Shown: piece after piece, positions 8,501-15,354 of the stretch
How positions within the stretch are numbered: position 1 is the stretch's first letter
Layout of the letters: the number at the start of each line of letters is the position of its first letter
Origin: JAGOUA01 sp964645655
GTDB lineage: Bacteria > Patescibacteriota > Patescibacteriia > 2-12-FULL-60-25
Assembly (NCBI GenBank): GCA_964645655.1
Contig: CAZXZS010000002.1
Location: forward strand, 186,001 to 250,000
Direction of reading: 5' to 3'
DNA length: 64,000 nucleotides
Position numbers and translations under genes: made by a program
The notes under the pieces: model-generated
The model's database searches: none
Told to the model about the DNA's origin: nothing
The model's input: only the letters and a program-made list of their open reading frames with translations

Positions 8501-9252
8501 CTCCTGCGAGCGGAGGTGGTGCGGTTGGTGCCGGTGCTGCGGGAGCGCTTGCGCTCTTTACCCCGACGACGATTCTGACGCCGATAACGGCTCCCTTGCC
8601 GCAGGCGCCCGCCCCCGTGACGACGTCGCCGATCGTCCCCCCGCCGGCCGAGGTCTTCCCCCCGCTTCCTGTATTAGAAAACGGATTTACGTTCGTGAAC
8701 CCGGATGACCTGGCGCAAGTGGTTGCCCGCTTCAATGGCGGCGTTCGCGATGAACGGGCCGAATCCGCGGCTCGAGCGAATGTCCAACGAGATGCGAGAG
8801 CCTTCGGCGTCAAGAATCTGGACGCCGCCGCACAAGATCGTCTTGCGACGTTCGTGGCATATGGCTTGACCCCGGAAACGGCGCGCTTGGGGGCGGGGGA
8901 ACGGCGGGCCCTCCTCCGGGACGCATACGAGACCATGCGGACCGTCCCCTCCGTGTCCGATTTGGAACGCTTGGCGCGAGGTCAGGTTCCGCAGGCGCGT
9001 AACCTGACGGAAGAGCGTCGCCAATCGAAGCGTGCCCTGGCGACCTTCCGCACGATCTTCGGACATGCGCCTGACTATCGGGACCCAAGCGAGAATCTTG
9101 CCTGGAATACGCTCCTCTATCGTATCCGTTTCCCACGCGAATTGGAGCGTGAGCGTGCCGGAATCATGGAATTCCGAGCGCTGTTCCGTCGTGACCCGCA
9201 GGATCCGTTCCAATGGGCAGTGGTCCGGGTCCTTGGATATATTCAGGAATGA
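5575..9252 (+). CDS. Giant secreted Gly-rich surface protein with Calx-beta domain
   Basis: The 1225-residue product starts with a signal peptide (MKPFSSFF, hydrophobic core about 14-29, predicted cleavage after ARA near residue 36). Two related Gly-rich modules follow (about residues 125-260 and 520-700), each with GC-x-G, GYG, poly-Gly, TIDGV and a SGSGxxxANGG segment, suggesting a beta-rich repeat fold. A region near 740-860 may be fibronectin-like. Residues about 860-970 form a Calx-beta repeat with acidic calcium-type turns. After a Pro-rich linker the last 170 residues form a helical domain shared with the protein ending at 13189. Start chosen by signal peptide and promoter position. 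Likely cell-surface or adhesion role (inference). Confidence 0.88.
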   Translation: MKPFSSFFMVPARTTLLAMSLALVGVMLTPASARAADCTVATDTVIDQAYVDASSCSTISIEGNVSTTWIGTVNLQGSGTVTVRSGYTMTMGSNSEMILGSTDDFTIEANATTTHTLEDVNGLKITARNVTISGALSASERGCRAGGAFGDGGYGVDTSTGLCGYRAGGYGRGGGGGGGGGGGGSHAAAAGTGGGGVLGGSTIYGNSLVPAYLGSGGGSGYFFTAFGGAGGGIIHVTSTGTLTIDGVVAATGGIGRYDGAYNGGGGGAGGSVLVRAGTLAGSGSISANGGNGAIGGGGGSGGRVAVYYGANTGFSLSSISAAAGGAFGAGSAGVTGTTFALDRYTDDGAGTVTIASGFDFPASGDYVRGAFDIASGAYLRCSEAMSTLAVSSTAWLSLSDISWTCGNSINAVYLGSAVGVSTTNTALTFSAATSVTVMAPVWTNVTTTILATRSGSRAVFDVASDLTLRGLVLTLGDAGVVDAFGGYLTLPRSIALNLVSSTLGANVSSTSLTALTVDALSVVDAGGHGCPAANAGGNGYGPNTTTGICAISTSGYGTGGGSGGAGGSGAAHGGAGGNSAANLGSSATYGSSTNPTLYGSSGGGGYTPFTGLGASAGGVIRLVISGTATIDGVLRANGGNGVNRGFTGGGGGSGGSIYLSASTIAGSGAVTANGGAGADGGNGGGGGGGGRIAFSASAIPFTGTSSTSAGAAGTGSHSSAGAAGTIYQYIANQTPSVPSSLGPTALVNGSATGTANPTLSFTLADSDVADTVKYRIQIDDSSDFGTPVVDYSSALAAQGGRSFQVGQAAGSGAYSTGSSGQTLADGAYYWRVKAIDASDAASSYATANSGAAAFTVDTATRLLSFESSAGSGPESLTATSIRILVNSTHFEPITVAYAVTAGTATGGGVDYTLTAGTATISAGQSSTTIPLVIVDDATDESDETLTITLSDPTFAIIGSNTSTVYTILDDDAAPASPASGGGAVGAGAAGALALFTPTTILTPITAPLPQAPAPVTTSPIVPPPAEVFPPLPVLENGFTFVNPDDLAQVVARFNGGVRDERAESAARANVQRDARAFGVKNLDAAAQDRLATFVAYGLTPETARLGAGERRALLRDAYETMRTVPSVSDLERLARGQVPQARNLTEERRQSKRALATFRTIFGHAPDYRDPSENLAWNTLLYRIRFPRELERERAGIMEFRALFRRDPQDPFQWAVVRVLGYIQE

Positions 9253-9262
9253 GGTGATGAAG

Positions 9263-9300
9263 AAAGGCGCTCCTGACCTATGGGATGGGGCGCTTTTTTT
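9263..9300 (+). terminator. Intrinsic terminator
   Basis: Imperfect stem AAAGGCGCTCC/GGGGCGCTTT followed by seven T residues, behind the Gly-rich surface protein gene. Confidence 0.75.
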
Positions 9301-9342
9301 GTTCGGGAGAGGTGCGACGATGATGCCCGATATGAGATGTGC

Positions 9343-9348
9343 TATACT
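9343..9348 (+). promoter_or_regulatory. -10 element of the beta-helix protein gene
   Basis: TATACT at 9343-9348, eleven bases before the ATG at 9360. No good -35 match was found at the 17-base spacing. Confidence 0.5.
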
Positions 9349-9359
9349 GACCGTGTCCT

Positions 9360-11207
9360 ATGAAATACCTCGGATTTATTTTCGCCTTGTTCCTTGCATG
9401 CGCCGGCGTGCGCGTGACGGAAGCCGCGACGGTCAGTGTTTGCGCTTCCGGTTGTGACTATACCTCCGTTTCTGATGCGGCGTTATTTGCCGGTGCAGGC
9501 GATACGATCCAGGTGAATGGGGGAGGCGCTAGCCCGTATAACCCTGCAGCCGAAACGTTTAACATCTCTTTCGCCTTCGCGAGCACGACGTTGCAGTGCA
9601 TCAACGGCGCCGTCATCGGGCAATCGAGCCCGGCAGGCGGGAACGCCCTCTTCCTCACGACGAGCTCTACGGTGACGGGGTGCACTTTTTCCAATATCGA
9701 GCTCCGTATCAGCCCGACGGCTTCCGTATCGGGGGTGATCATCTCTGGAAATACGTTTTCGACATCCGCGACGGGTACGATCCGGTTTGCGGGCGAGGCG
9801 CGCCATTTCTCCATCCTCAACAACACGAATATCGGTGGAATCGAGATCGCGGCCACGAGCAGCTATGGACTGATTGAGGGGAACACGATATATGGCCGGT
9901 CGACCCTGAGCAGCGGGAACGCGGCGTATTTTCTGAGCTCCGTCTCTTCTTCGCAATTGACAATCCGGAACAATGTTTTCAATAGCTATGTGACGACCAC
10001 GAGCGATACGAACGTCACGGCGGTCGTCTTGAAGGGTGAGGATGTGACCTTCGTGACGAACACGATCCGCATGGTCAATACGCCGCCATCGGCATTCATC
10101 GGGACGCTTGGGGTGCATGCCAGCGGTACGGTGAACGTTTCCGGGAACAAGCTGGATTCGCCCATTCGTGGTGCTGGAACCTGCACGATCGTTAACGTCT
10201 CCCCGCCTTCGGACGTGGCTTGGACGCAATCCCTCACCATGCGTAACAACACGCTTCGTGGGCGCTGCGATGATGCGGGCGGCATCAACGTCACCGATAA
10301 CAGCTACGCGGGACCGATTTCCATCACGGCAAACATTAGCCGCAACGCGATCTATGGCGCAAGCGCTGGGGCGGGATTGCGGTTTGTCCGTGGGATCGGG
10401 TCCATTTTCTCGATCACCAATACGGATAACGGTGTCTACGGATTCGCCGCCGCTTTGGTCAACGCGGGCTCCTCAAACGTCGCTCAGGGAACCGGGTACA
10501 AGACGACGAATCCGATCTTGCGGACGGATGATGCGGACACGACGAATGATCTCGAAATCGCCCCCTTTAGCGATTATCTTGACTACGGCGGGACGAATGA
10601 TATCGGTGCGACCGTCGCGAGTCGGCGCACGACGATTTATGTCGATGATAACGGGACCGTCGATTATTCTTCCGTCGATGCGAATGCGCTGACCTTCGTG
10701 ACCAGCACCCTCCGTAGCGGTGACACGCTATCATTGGCGGCAGGGACGTATCCGGCATTCTATGTCTCTTCGACGACGGCGACGACGAGCCTGACCATCG
10801 CGGGCGCGGGAGCGGGGACCGTCGTTAGCGCCGGATCAAACCAAAACGCCCTCCGATTGACGAACGTGACCTCTTCCGCGGTCAGTGGCCTGGTTTTGCA
10901 GAATGCCTCATCCACGAGCTATGGTTACACCGGCACGCGCATGGGCTTCGTCTACACTGGGAACGCCTATGATCAAGAGAGTGCCGGCGTCATGGTCCCT
11001 GCCAGCAGCACCCTGCTGATTACGGCCGGATGCTCGATTTCCTCATATGCCGAGGATGGCACGAGCTTCTCTTCTTTCGTGGGTGACGCGACCAATGACG
11101 TGAACGTCGTGCTTCTGAACCCTGGCGATGCCCGCCTCACCGCCCTCGTCCGTAACGATGTCGCCTCGTCGGGGGGTGCGTTAAACACGATGTGTGGAGG
11201 CTGCTGA
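9360..11207 (+). CDS. Secreted parallel beta-helix protein, N-terminal part (frameshifted)
   Basis: A signal peptide (MKYLGFIFALFLACAG, cleavage near TEA at residue 22) precedes a long Ser/Thr/Asn-rich region. Recurrent short beta strands with Asn ladders (TIRNNVF, ISGNTFS, TMRNNTL) are typical of right-handed parallel beta-helix (pectin-lyase-like) folds. Residues 1-30 of the mature part carry CASGCDYTS, a motif common at the start of such proteins. The 615-residue frame ends abruptly after GGALNTMCGGC. The following frame continues the same kind of repeats with no signal peptide, so the two are probably one gene broken near a run of six G at 11171-11176. Likely surface-exposed; substrate unknown. 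Confidence 0.8.
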   Translation: MKYLGFIFALFLACAGVRVTEAATVSVCASGCDYTSVSDAALFAGAGDTIQVNGGGASPYNPAAETFNISFAFASTTLQCINGAVIGQSSPAGGNALFLTTSSTVTGCTFSNIELRISPTASVSGVIISGNTFSTSATGTIRFAGEARHFSILNNTNIGGIEIAATSSYGLIEGNTIYGRSTLSSGNAAYFLSSVSSSQLTIRNNVFNSYVTTTSDTNVTAVVLKGEDVTFVTNTIRMVNTPPSAFIGTLGVHASGTVNVSGNKLDSPIRGAGTCTIVNVSPPSDVAWTQSLTMRNNTLRGRCDDAGGINVTDNSYAGPISITANISRNAIYGASAGAGLRFVRGIGSIFSITNTDNGVYGFAAALVNAGSSNVAQGTGYKTTNPILRTDDADTTNDLEIAPFSDYLDYGGTNDIGATVASRRTTIYVDDNGTVDYSSVDANALTFVTSTLRSGDTLSLAAGTYPAFYVSSTTATTSLTIAGAGAGTVVSAGSNQNALRLTNVTSSAVSGLVLQNASSTSYGYTGTRMGFVYTGNAYDQESAGVMVPASSTLLITAGCSISSYAEDGTSFSSFVGDATNDVNVVLLNPGDARLTALVRNDVASSGGALNTMCGGC

Positions 11208-13189
11208 CCATCGACCGGTTCGTCAGTTCCGCCTTCACGGCATCCGGCGGTGTCTATACCTACCAAGCGGCGACGGTGGCGGGGGCGGGCTTGACGCTCG
11301 CGAACGGAGCCAGCACCCCGGCGATTACGCGTGTCGCAACCTCATATGCGGGGCTGAAGCTCGATGAATCGGGAGGTATTACCGCGACCAACGTCACCTC
11401 TACCCAGAATGGGTATGGGATCTGGTTCTCATCAGGCGGCGGAAATAGCTTGGTCGATAGCGTCCTGAGCTCAAGCGTCCTATATGACGCCTATCAGGCC
11501 GCAACGGCGGCGACGAACACGCTTGATAACGTCTCGTTCACCCGCGTGTCAAGTACGGTTGACGCCTTGGCGAAGCCATTGCTCGTCAAGTTTAGGGTCC
11601 GCGCCTATCTGACAAGGCTTGCCGCTCCCACCGTTGCCGTCTCAAGCACGACGGTCACCGCTTCCGACGCTTCCGACAACCCGACCTCGCTTGGTTCTTC
11701 CGGCGCCGATGGCTATACGTCCTATGTTCGTTTGCCCGCATACGCAATTACCAACGCCTCGAATGCATTAACCAATGGCGGCTACAACGCCTATGATTTT
11801 GTTGCCGCGGGAGGCGGTGGATTTAACGCCTCAACCACGAGCGAAACCGTCTCGACGACCAACCAAACGATCGCGATCCTGATGACCTCGAGCGCGTCTC
11901 CGGCGCCTCCAACCGGTGCGGCAGCCGGATCGATCACGGCGACCACGGCAGTCATTTCCTGGACGGATGTGGCGACGACCGAAAGCGCATACGTTTTCGA
12001 CTATGCGACAACGACGCTTGGCTCCACGTTCCCCGGGACGGTGAGCGTATTGGCAGCCGATGCCACGTCGGCAAGCGTCTCCGGCCTCCTACCGAACCTC
12101 GGGTACCGTGCCCGCGTCGCGTCACGCAACGATTTCGGCGACTCCGCCTATTCCACGACCGCTGAATTCCGGACCTTGGCGGCGGTTCCCGGCGCCCCTT
12201 CCCTGACGGCCCTTTCCGGGACGACGGCTTCCGTCGCCCTCGCCGCAAACGGGAACTCCACCTCGACGGAATTCGTCCTCTATACGACCACGGCGGGCAA
12301 GTACGTCGACGCGACGGGCGCCCTGTCATCGACGCCCGCCTGGCAAACGACCTCCACCTGGGCAGGAACGACGCTTTCTGGCCTCACCTGCGGGACGACC
12401 TACAGCTTCTTATCCGTCGCCCGCAATGCCGAAAACACCGAAACCGTGTCTTCGACGGCGGCGACCGTCACGACGAGCGCCTGCTCCTCAGGCGGTGGTG
12501 GCGGGGGTGGGGGAGGTGCCGTCGGCTCCGGCTCTTCTGGATCCATCCTGGCCCCGGTCTCGACCGCAATCACGCCCCCTGTCCCGGTTACGACGCCTCC
12601 CGTCCTTCCGCCGATCGAGGTCACGTTCCTTGATGGCCTCCCGACGCCCTCCGCGGCTGATCCGACTCCGGCACCGACGGCGACCCTTCCGCCGGCTTCC
12701 GCTGCCTCGTTGCGCCTCGTCGAGTCCGATGCCCGTGCCTTCCAGGTCGTCCTGCCTTCCGCCGATCGTGAGCGGTTTGCCGCCTTCATCGATGCCGGTA
12801 CCACGGCCGAAACCCGTGCCTTAGGCGCCGGGGAACGGCGTGCCCTGCTCCGTGACGCCTTGCAGACCATCGGTCGCGCCTCGCTGCCGATCGCGGACCT
12901 TGAGCGGCTGGCCCGCGGGCAGATCCCCACGACCCGCAACCTCGAAGGTGAACGCGCCCAACTCCCGCGCGCCCGCACCACGTTCCGCACCATCTATGGC
13001 CGTGATCCCGACTTCCGCAATCCCGAAGAGAATCTCGCCTGGAACACGCTGATGTACCGCATCCGTTTCCCGCGCGATCTCGCCCTCGAACGGCAAGGGA
13101 TCCAGGAATTCCGTGCGACCTTCCGACGCGATCCGCAGGATCCGTTCCAATGGGCGGTGGTCCGTGCCCTGGGGTATGTGCAACGATAA
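11192..13189 (+). CDS. Beta-helix/fibronectin surface protein, C-terminal part (frameshifted)
   Basis: This frame overlaps the previous one by 16 bases in the -1 frame. It lacks a signal peptide, and its only upstream start is a GTG without a ribosome binding site. It continues the beta-helix type repeats (about residues 1-220), then has two fibronectin-III-like domains (about 230-440), a Gly run, a Pro/Thr linker, and a C-terminal helical domain of about 160 residues. That domain is clearly homologous to the end of the protein at 5575-9252 (shared GAGERRALLRDA, LERLARGQ, ENLAWNTL, RRDPQDPFQWAVVR). Read together with 9360-11207 it would make a protein of about 1280 residues. Confidence 0.75.
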   Translation: MWRLLTIDRFVSSAFTASGGVYTYQAATVAGAGLTLANGASTPAITRVATSYAGLKLDESGGITATNVTSTQNGYGIWFSSGGGNSLVDSVLSSSVLYDAYQAATAATNTLDNVSFTRVSSTVDALAKPLLVKFRVRAYLTRLAAPTVAVSSTTVTASDASDNPTSLGSSGADGYTSYVRLPAYAITNASNALTNGGYNAYDFVAAGGGGFNASTTSETVSTTNQTIAILMTSSASPAPPTGAAAGSITATTAVISWTDVATTESAYVFDYATTTLGSTFPGTVSVLAADATSASVSGLLPNLGYRARVASRNDFGDSAYSTTAEFRTLAAVPGAPSLTALSGTTASVALAANGNSTSTEFVLYTTTAGKYVDATGALSSTPAWQTTSTWAGTTLSGLTCGTTYSFLSVARNAENTETVSSTAATVTTSACSSGGGGGGGGGAVGSGSSGSILAPVSTAITPPVPVTTPPVLPPIEVTFLDGLPTPSAADPTPAPTATLPPASAASLRLVESDARAFQVVLPSADRERFAAFIDAGTTAETRALGAGERRALLRDALQTIGRASLPIADLERLARGQIPTTRNLEGERAQLPRARTTFRTIYGRDPDFRNPEENLAWNTLMYRIRFPRDLALERQGIQEFRATFRRDPQDPFQWAVVRALGYVQR

Positions 13190-13191
13190 GA

Positions 13192-13219
13192 AAAGAAGCG
13201 CTTCGGCGCTTCTTTTTTG
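13192..13219 (+). terminator. Intrinsic terminator
   Basis: Stem AAGAAGCGC/GCGCTTCTT with TTCG loop and a T run, immediately after the beta-helix gene. Confidence 0.9.
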
Positions 13220-13224
13220 TTCAT

Positions 13225-13247
13225 AAAAAAATCACCACTGAGGTGAT
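13225..13247 (-). terminator. Intrinsic terminator of the minus-strand protease gene
   Basis: Stem ATCACC/GGTGAT; read on the minus strand it is followed by a T run. It faces the plus-strand terminator of the convergent gene. Confidence 0.8.
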
Positions 13248-13266
13248 GCAGTTCGCTTCCATGGCT

Positions 13267-14271
13267 TCACTGCCAGCGCTTGCGCTGCCTGTGGGGCTTC
13301 TTGGCCCGTCGCGCGGGTCCGGGCCGGCGACGTGGAATGACGACAGGCTGGGTGATGGGAGGCGGTTTCCGCATGCGCAATCCCTGCAGGGGTCCGCCTG
13401 CCCGCGCCCCGATCAAGATCCCTAGCCAGGTACAAGGGAGGAGGTAGATCAGGGCGGGTTGCGGATGATCGAACAGCCTCAAGGCCACGAGCATCACCAC
13501 CTGTCCAACGATGTTTCCGACGAGGGCTCCGGTTCGGACGCTTGGGCGGTCGTTCAGCTGTGCGAGACGCATCCCGGCGAGAACCACCAAGCCAGGAATG
13601 AGGATGTCTCCCATGCCGAGGGCGAAGAGCGGCCTCAGGTCGGCAGCCGGGATGTAGAGGACGCTTGGCGTGTAGCGCGCCTCTTCGGCGGCCTGGTTCA
13701 TCATCCCGCTTCCGAAGACGTGGAGCGCGTCATACCCGAGCACCACGACGGAGAAGAAGGCGACGCCGCGAATAGGGACGTGACGTAGGAGCCGCAGGAA
13801 TCCCAGTCCGCCCGCGAGGCCTAGGAGGTTGTTCACCATCCAGTGACGCGTCAGAAATGAGGCTGCGAACGCCCCGATCGCGATCCCGTGCAACAGCCAT
13901 CGAGCCCTTGGGCTTGCTGCCGGAAACGCTCCGATGAGGAGTTCGTTCAGGTAAAAGGCGCTCGCTGCCGGCAGGAGAATCCCTAGCCATGTCCCTCCCC
14001 AGAATGCGACAAGCGCCAGGATCACCGTCATGAAGGCCAGCAGCAAAAGGCTTCTCAGGAGCCAGACGCGCCAGTCGACGGGCAGTTCCGTTGCCCCTTC
14101 TTCCGCTGCCTCCTCTTGGGAGGGTCCCGTCGCCATGCTTCGGAGGAACGGGTTTTTCTCGAAGATGGTAGGCGGCCCTGTTCGTACGTACGCGAGGTAC
14201 CCAGCGAATTGGTAATAGGCGACGATCAGGAAGAGATAGGCGACAAGGCCCATCCAGACGGCGTTCGACAT
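13267..14271 (-). CDS. Presenilin/signal-peptide-peptidase-like GxGD intramembrane protease
   Basis: The protein has 334 residues and about nine hydrophobic segments. It contains the three signatures of intramembrane aspartyl proteases in order: Tyr180-Asp181 (VVLGYDALHVF), Gly219-Met-Gly-Asp222 (FALGMGDILIPG) and Pro272-Ala-Leu274 (QPALIYLLP). Asp181 and Asp222 would be the catalytic pair that cuts transmembrane helices or signal-peptide remnants. The start at 14271 is set by GGAGGG just upstream and a good promoter; the longer upstream frame does not look coding. A basic, Pro-rich tail follows the last helix. Substrates are unknown; many secreted proteins lie nearby. Confidence 0.85.
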   Translation of the reverse strand: MSNAVWMGLVAYLFLIVAYYQFAGYLAYVRTGPPTIFEKNPFLRSMATGPSQEEAAEEGATELPVDWRVWLLRSLLLLAFMTVILALVAFWGGTWLGILLPAASAFYLNELLIGAFPAASPRARWLLHGIAIGAFAASFLTRHWMVNNLLGLAGGLGFLRLLRHVPIRGVAFFSVVVLGYDALHVFGSGMMNQAAEEARYTPSVLYIPAADLRPLFALGMGDILIPGLVVLAGMRLAQLNDRPSVRTGALVGNIVGQVVMLVALRLFDHPQPALIYLLPCTWLGILIGARAGGPLQGLRMRKPPPITQPVVIPRRRPGPARRAKKPHRQRKRWQ

Positions 14272-14305
14272 GGTCCCTCCAGAGGCGAATGCAATCCGAT
14301 AACCG

Positions 14306-14334
14306 ATCCTACTCCCGTTTGGCGCTCCCGTCAA
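14306..14334 (-). promoter_or_regulatory. Promoter of the GxGD protease gene
   Basis: On the minus strand: TTGACG (14334-14329), 17-base spacer, TAGGAT (14311-14306). Confidence 0.7.
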
Positions 14335-14340
14335 CCATTC

Positions 14341-14368
14341 AGAAAAGACGCGCAATCGCTCGCGCGTC
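14341..14368 (-). terminator. Intrinsic terminator
   Basis: Stem GACGCGC/GCGCGTC with a T-rich tail on the minus strand. The stop codon of the 14744 gene lies at the base of the stem. Confidence 0.8.
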
Positions 14369-14744
14369 AGGGGGCCGTGACCGTGGCCTCGATGGCCTCG
14401 AACTCAGTCGAGGCGTTGGTGATGGCCCGGAGGAGGGCCAGATGGTGCGTCGGCTCGAGGCCGAGGACCGGCTCGTGCCGGTCGAGCTCGACCTGTCCCC
14501 GGCGGAACCGGAGGCAGGGGTTGAGCAGGGTCGCTCCCGAAGGGCCGTGGAGCCGCACATGGGGGCTGTCGGGACTGATCCCCAGGTGCGCCTGCACGGG
14601 GACCCGTTCGCGTTCGAGGTGCCTCTTGAGCACTTCCAGGGCCTGTTCCCGCAACGGCGTGGCCAGGTGGTACCGTTCCTCGCGTCCCGTGGCGTGCAGC
14701 AGGGCTTCCAGGGGGACCTTCGCGTCAAATCGGATCGTCGCCAT
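14367..14744 (-). CDS. Small unknown soluble protein
   Basis: This 125-residue, His/Arg/Glu-rich protein has no signal peptide or membrane segment. The first half is predicted helical (EALLHATGREERYHL, LREQALEVLKRHLERE) and the second looks beta-rich. No family is recognised. It is a single-gene unit: promoter at 14782-14811, ribosome binding site AAGGAG nine bases before the ATG, terminator overlapping the stop. Its neighbour at 14837-15214 has exactly the same length and the same layout, though I see no convincing sequence similarity between them. Confidence 0.78.
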   Translation of the reverse strand: MATIRFDAKVPLEALLHATGREERYHLATPLREQALEVLKRHLERERVPVQAHLGISPDSPHVRLHGPSGATLLNPCLRFRRGQVELDRHEPVLGLEPTHHLALLRAITNASTEFEAIEATVTAP

Positions 14745-14781
14745 CTCCGCTCCTTTCGTGATGGTGGGGGATGGGGCGGAC

Positions 14782-14811
14782 AGTGTACCGAGCCCGTTCC
14801 GGCCGCGTCAA
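14782..14811 (-). promoter_or_regulatory. Promoter of the 14744 gene
   Basis: On the minus strand: TTGACG (14811-14806), 18-base spacer, TACACT (14787-14782). It starts only a few bases after the terminator of the preceding unit. Confidence 0.6.
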
Positions 14812-14816
14812 GGGCA

Positions 14817-14838
14817 AGAAAAAAGACGCCGGAGCGTC
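14817..14838 (-). terminator. Intrinsic terminator
   Basis: Stem GACGCTC/GGCGTC type hairpin followed by TTTTTTCTT on the minus strand, overlapping the end of the 15214 gene. Confidence 0.8.
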
Positions 14839-15214
14839 AGGGGAGGGTCTTGTGCAGCGTCTGGAACGCTTGGTTCGCGTCCCGTACGGCCGCGAGCAGC
14901 GCCTGGGCCAGCCCGCCGCAGCGTCGCCGGTCGCCAGGGAGGCCGAAGCTCGCGTCTCCCGTGGTCTCGTCGAAATAGAGCTCGCGGATCACCTGGCCCT
15001 CGGGCCCGACCAGCTGGAGCCCGCACGGGTTCGGCGCCTGGCTGCATTCCCGAACGACGTAGGGCAGGCCTGCGCTACGCAGCTGGCCTTCCATGAGCCG
15101 TTGGGCGTCGGCGCGCAGCGATTCCCCGAGATAGCTCAGGGCGCCCTGCTTGAAGCCGTGGCGGGAGAAGTACTCTCCCAGATCGAAAACGTAGGTCAGA
15201 AGGCACGTCGCCAT
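14837..15214 (-). CDS. Small unknown protein
   Basis: This 125-residue protein begins MATCLLTYVFDLGEYF. It has a Cys pair (RECSQAPNPCG, residues about 57-67), a beta-like core (GLQLVGPEGQVIRELYFDE) resembling a small antiparallel sheet, and a C-terminal helix. Its overall plan (short helical start, strand-turn-strand core, long last helix) is reminiscent of DUF1257-type proteins, but I cannot claim homology. The start is fixed by GGAGGG upstream of ATG 15214. Single-gene unit with its own terminator. Function unknown. Confidence 0.78.
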   Translation of the reverse strand: MATCLLTYVFDLGEYFSRHGFKQGALSYLGESLRADAQRLMEGQLRSAGLPYVVRECSQAPNPCGLQLVGPEGQVIRELYFDETTGDASFGLPGDRRRCGGLAQALLAAVRDANQAFQTLHKTLP

Positions 15215-15354
15215 GGTCCCTCCGTGGTGGCCTGGTGGGTGGGTCCGATGCGGGTATTGAAGGGGATGCGGGATGGGGTTGGCAAGCGGGCCGCCGCCGA
15301 TACGAAAACGCCGCGGCGGCGGCGTGTCGTTTCCGATTGGCATTGTGCGCGCGT

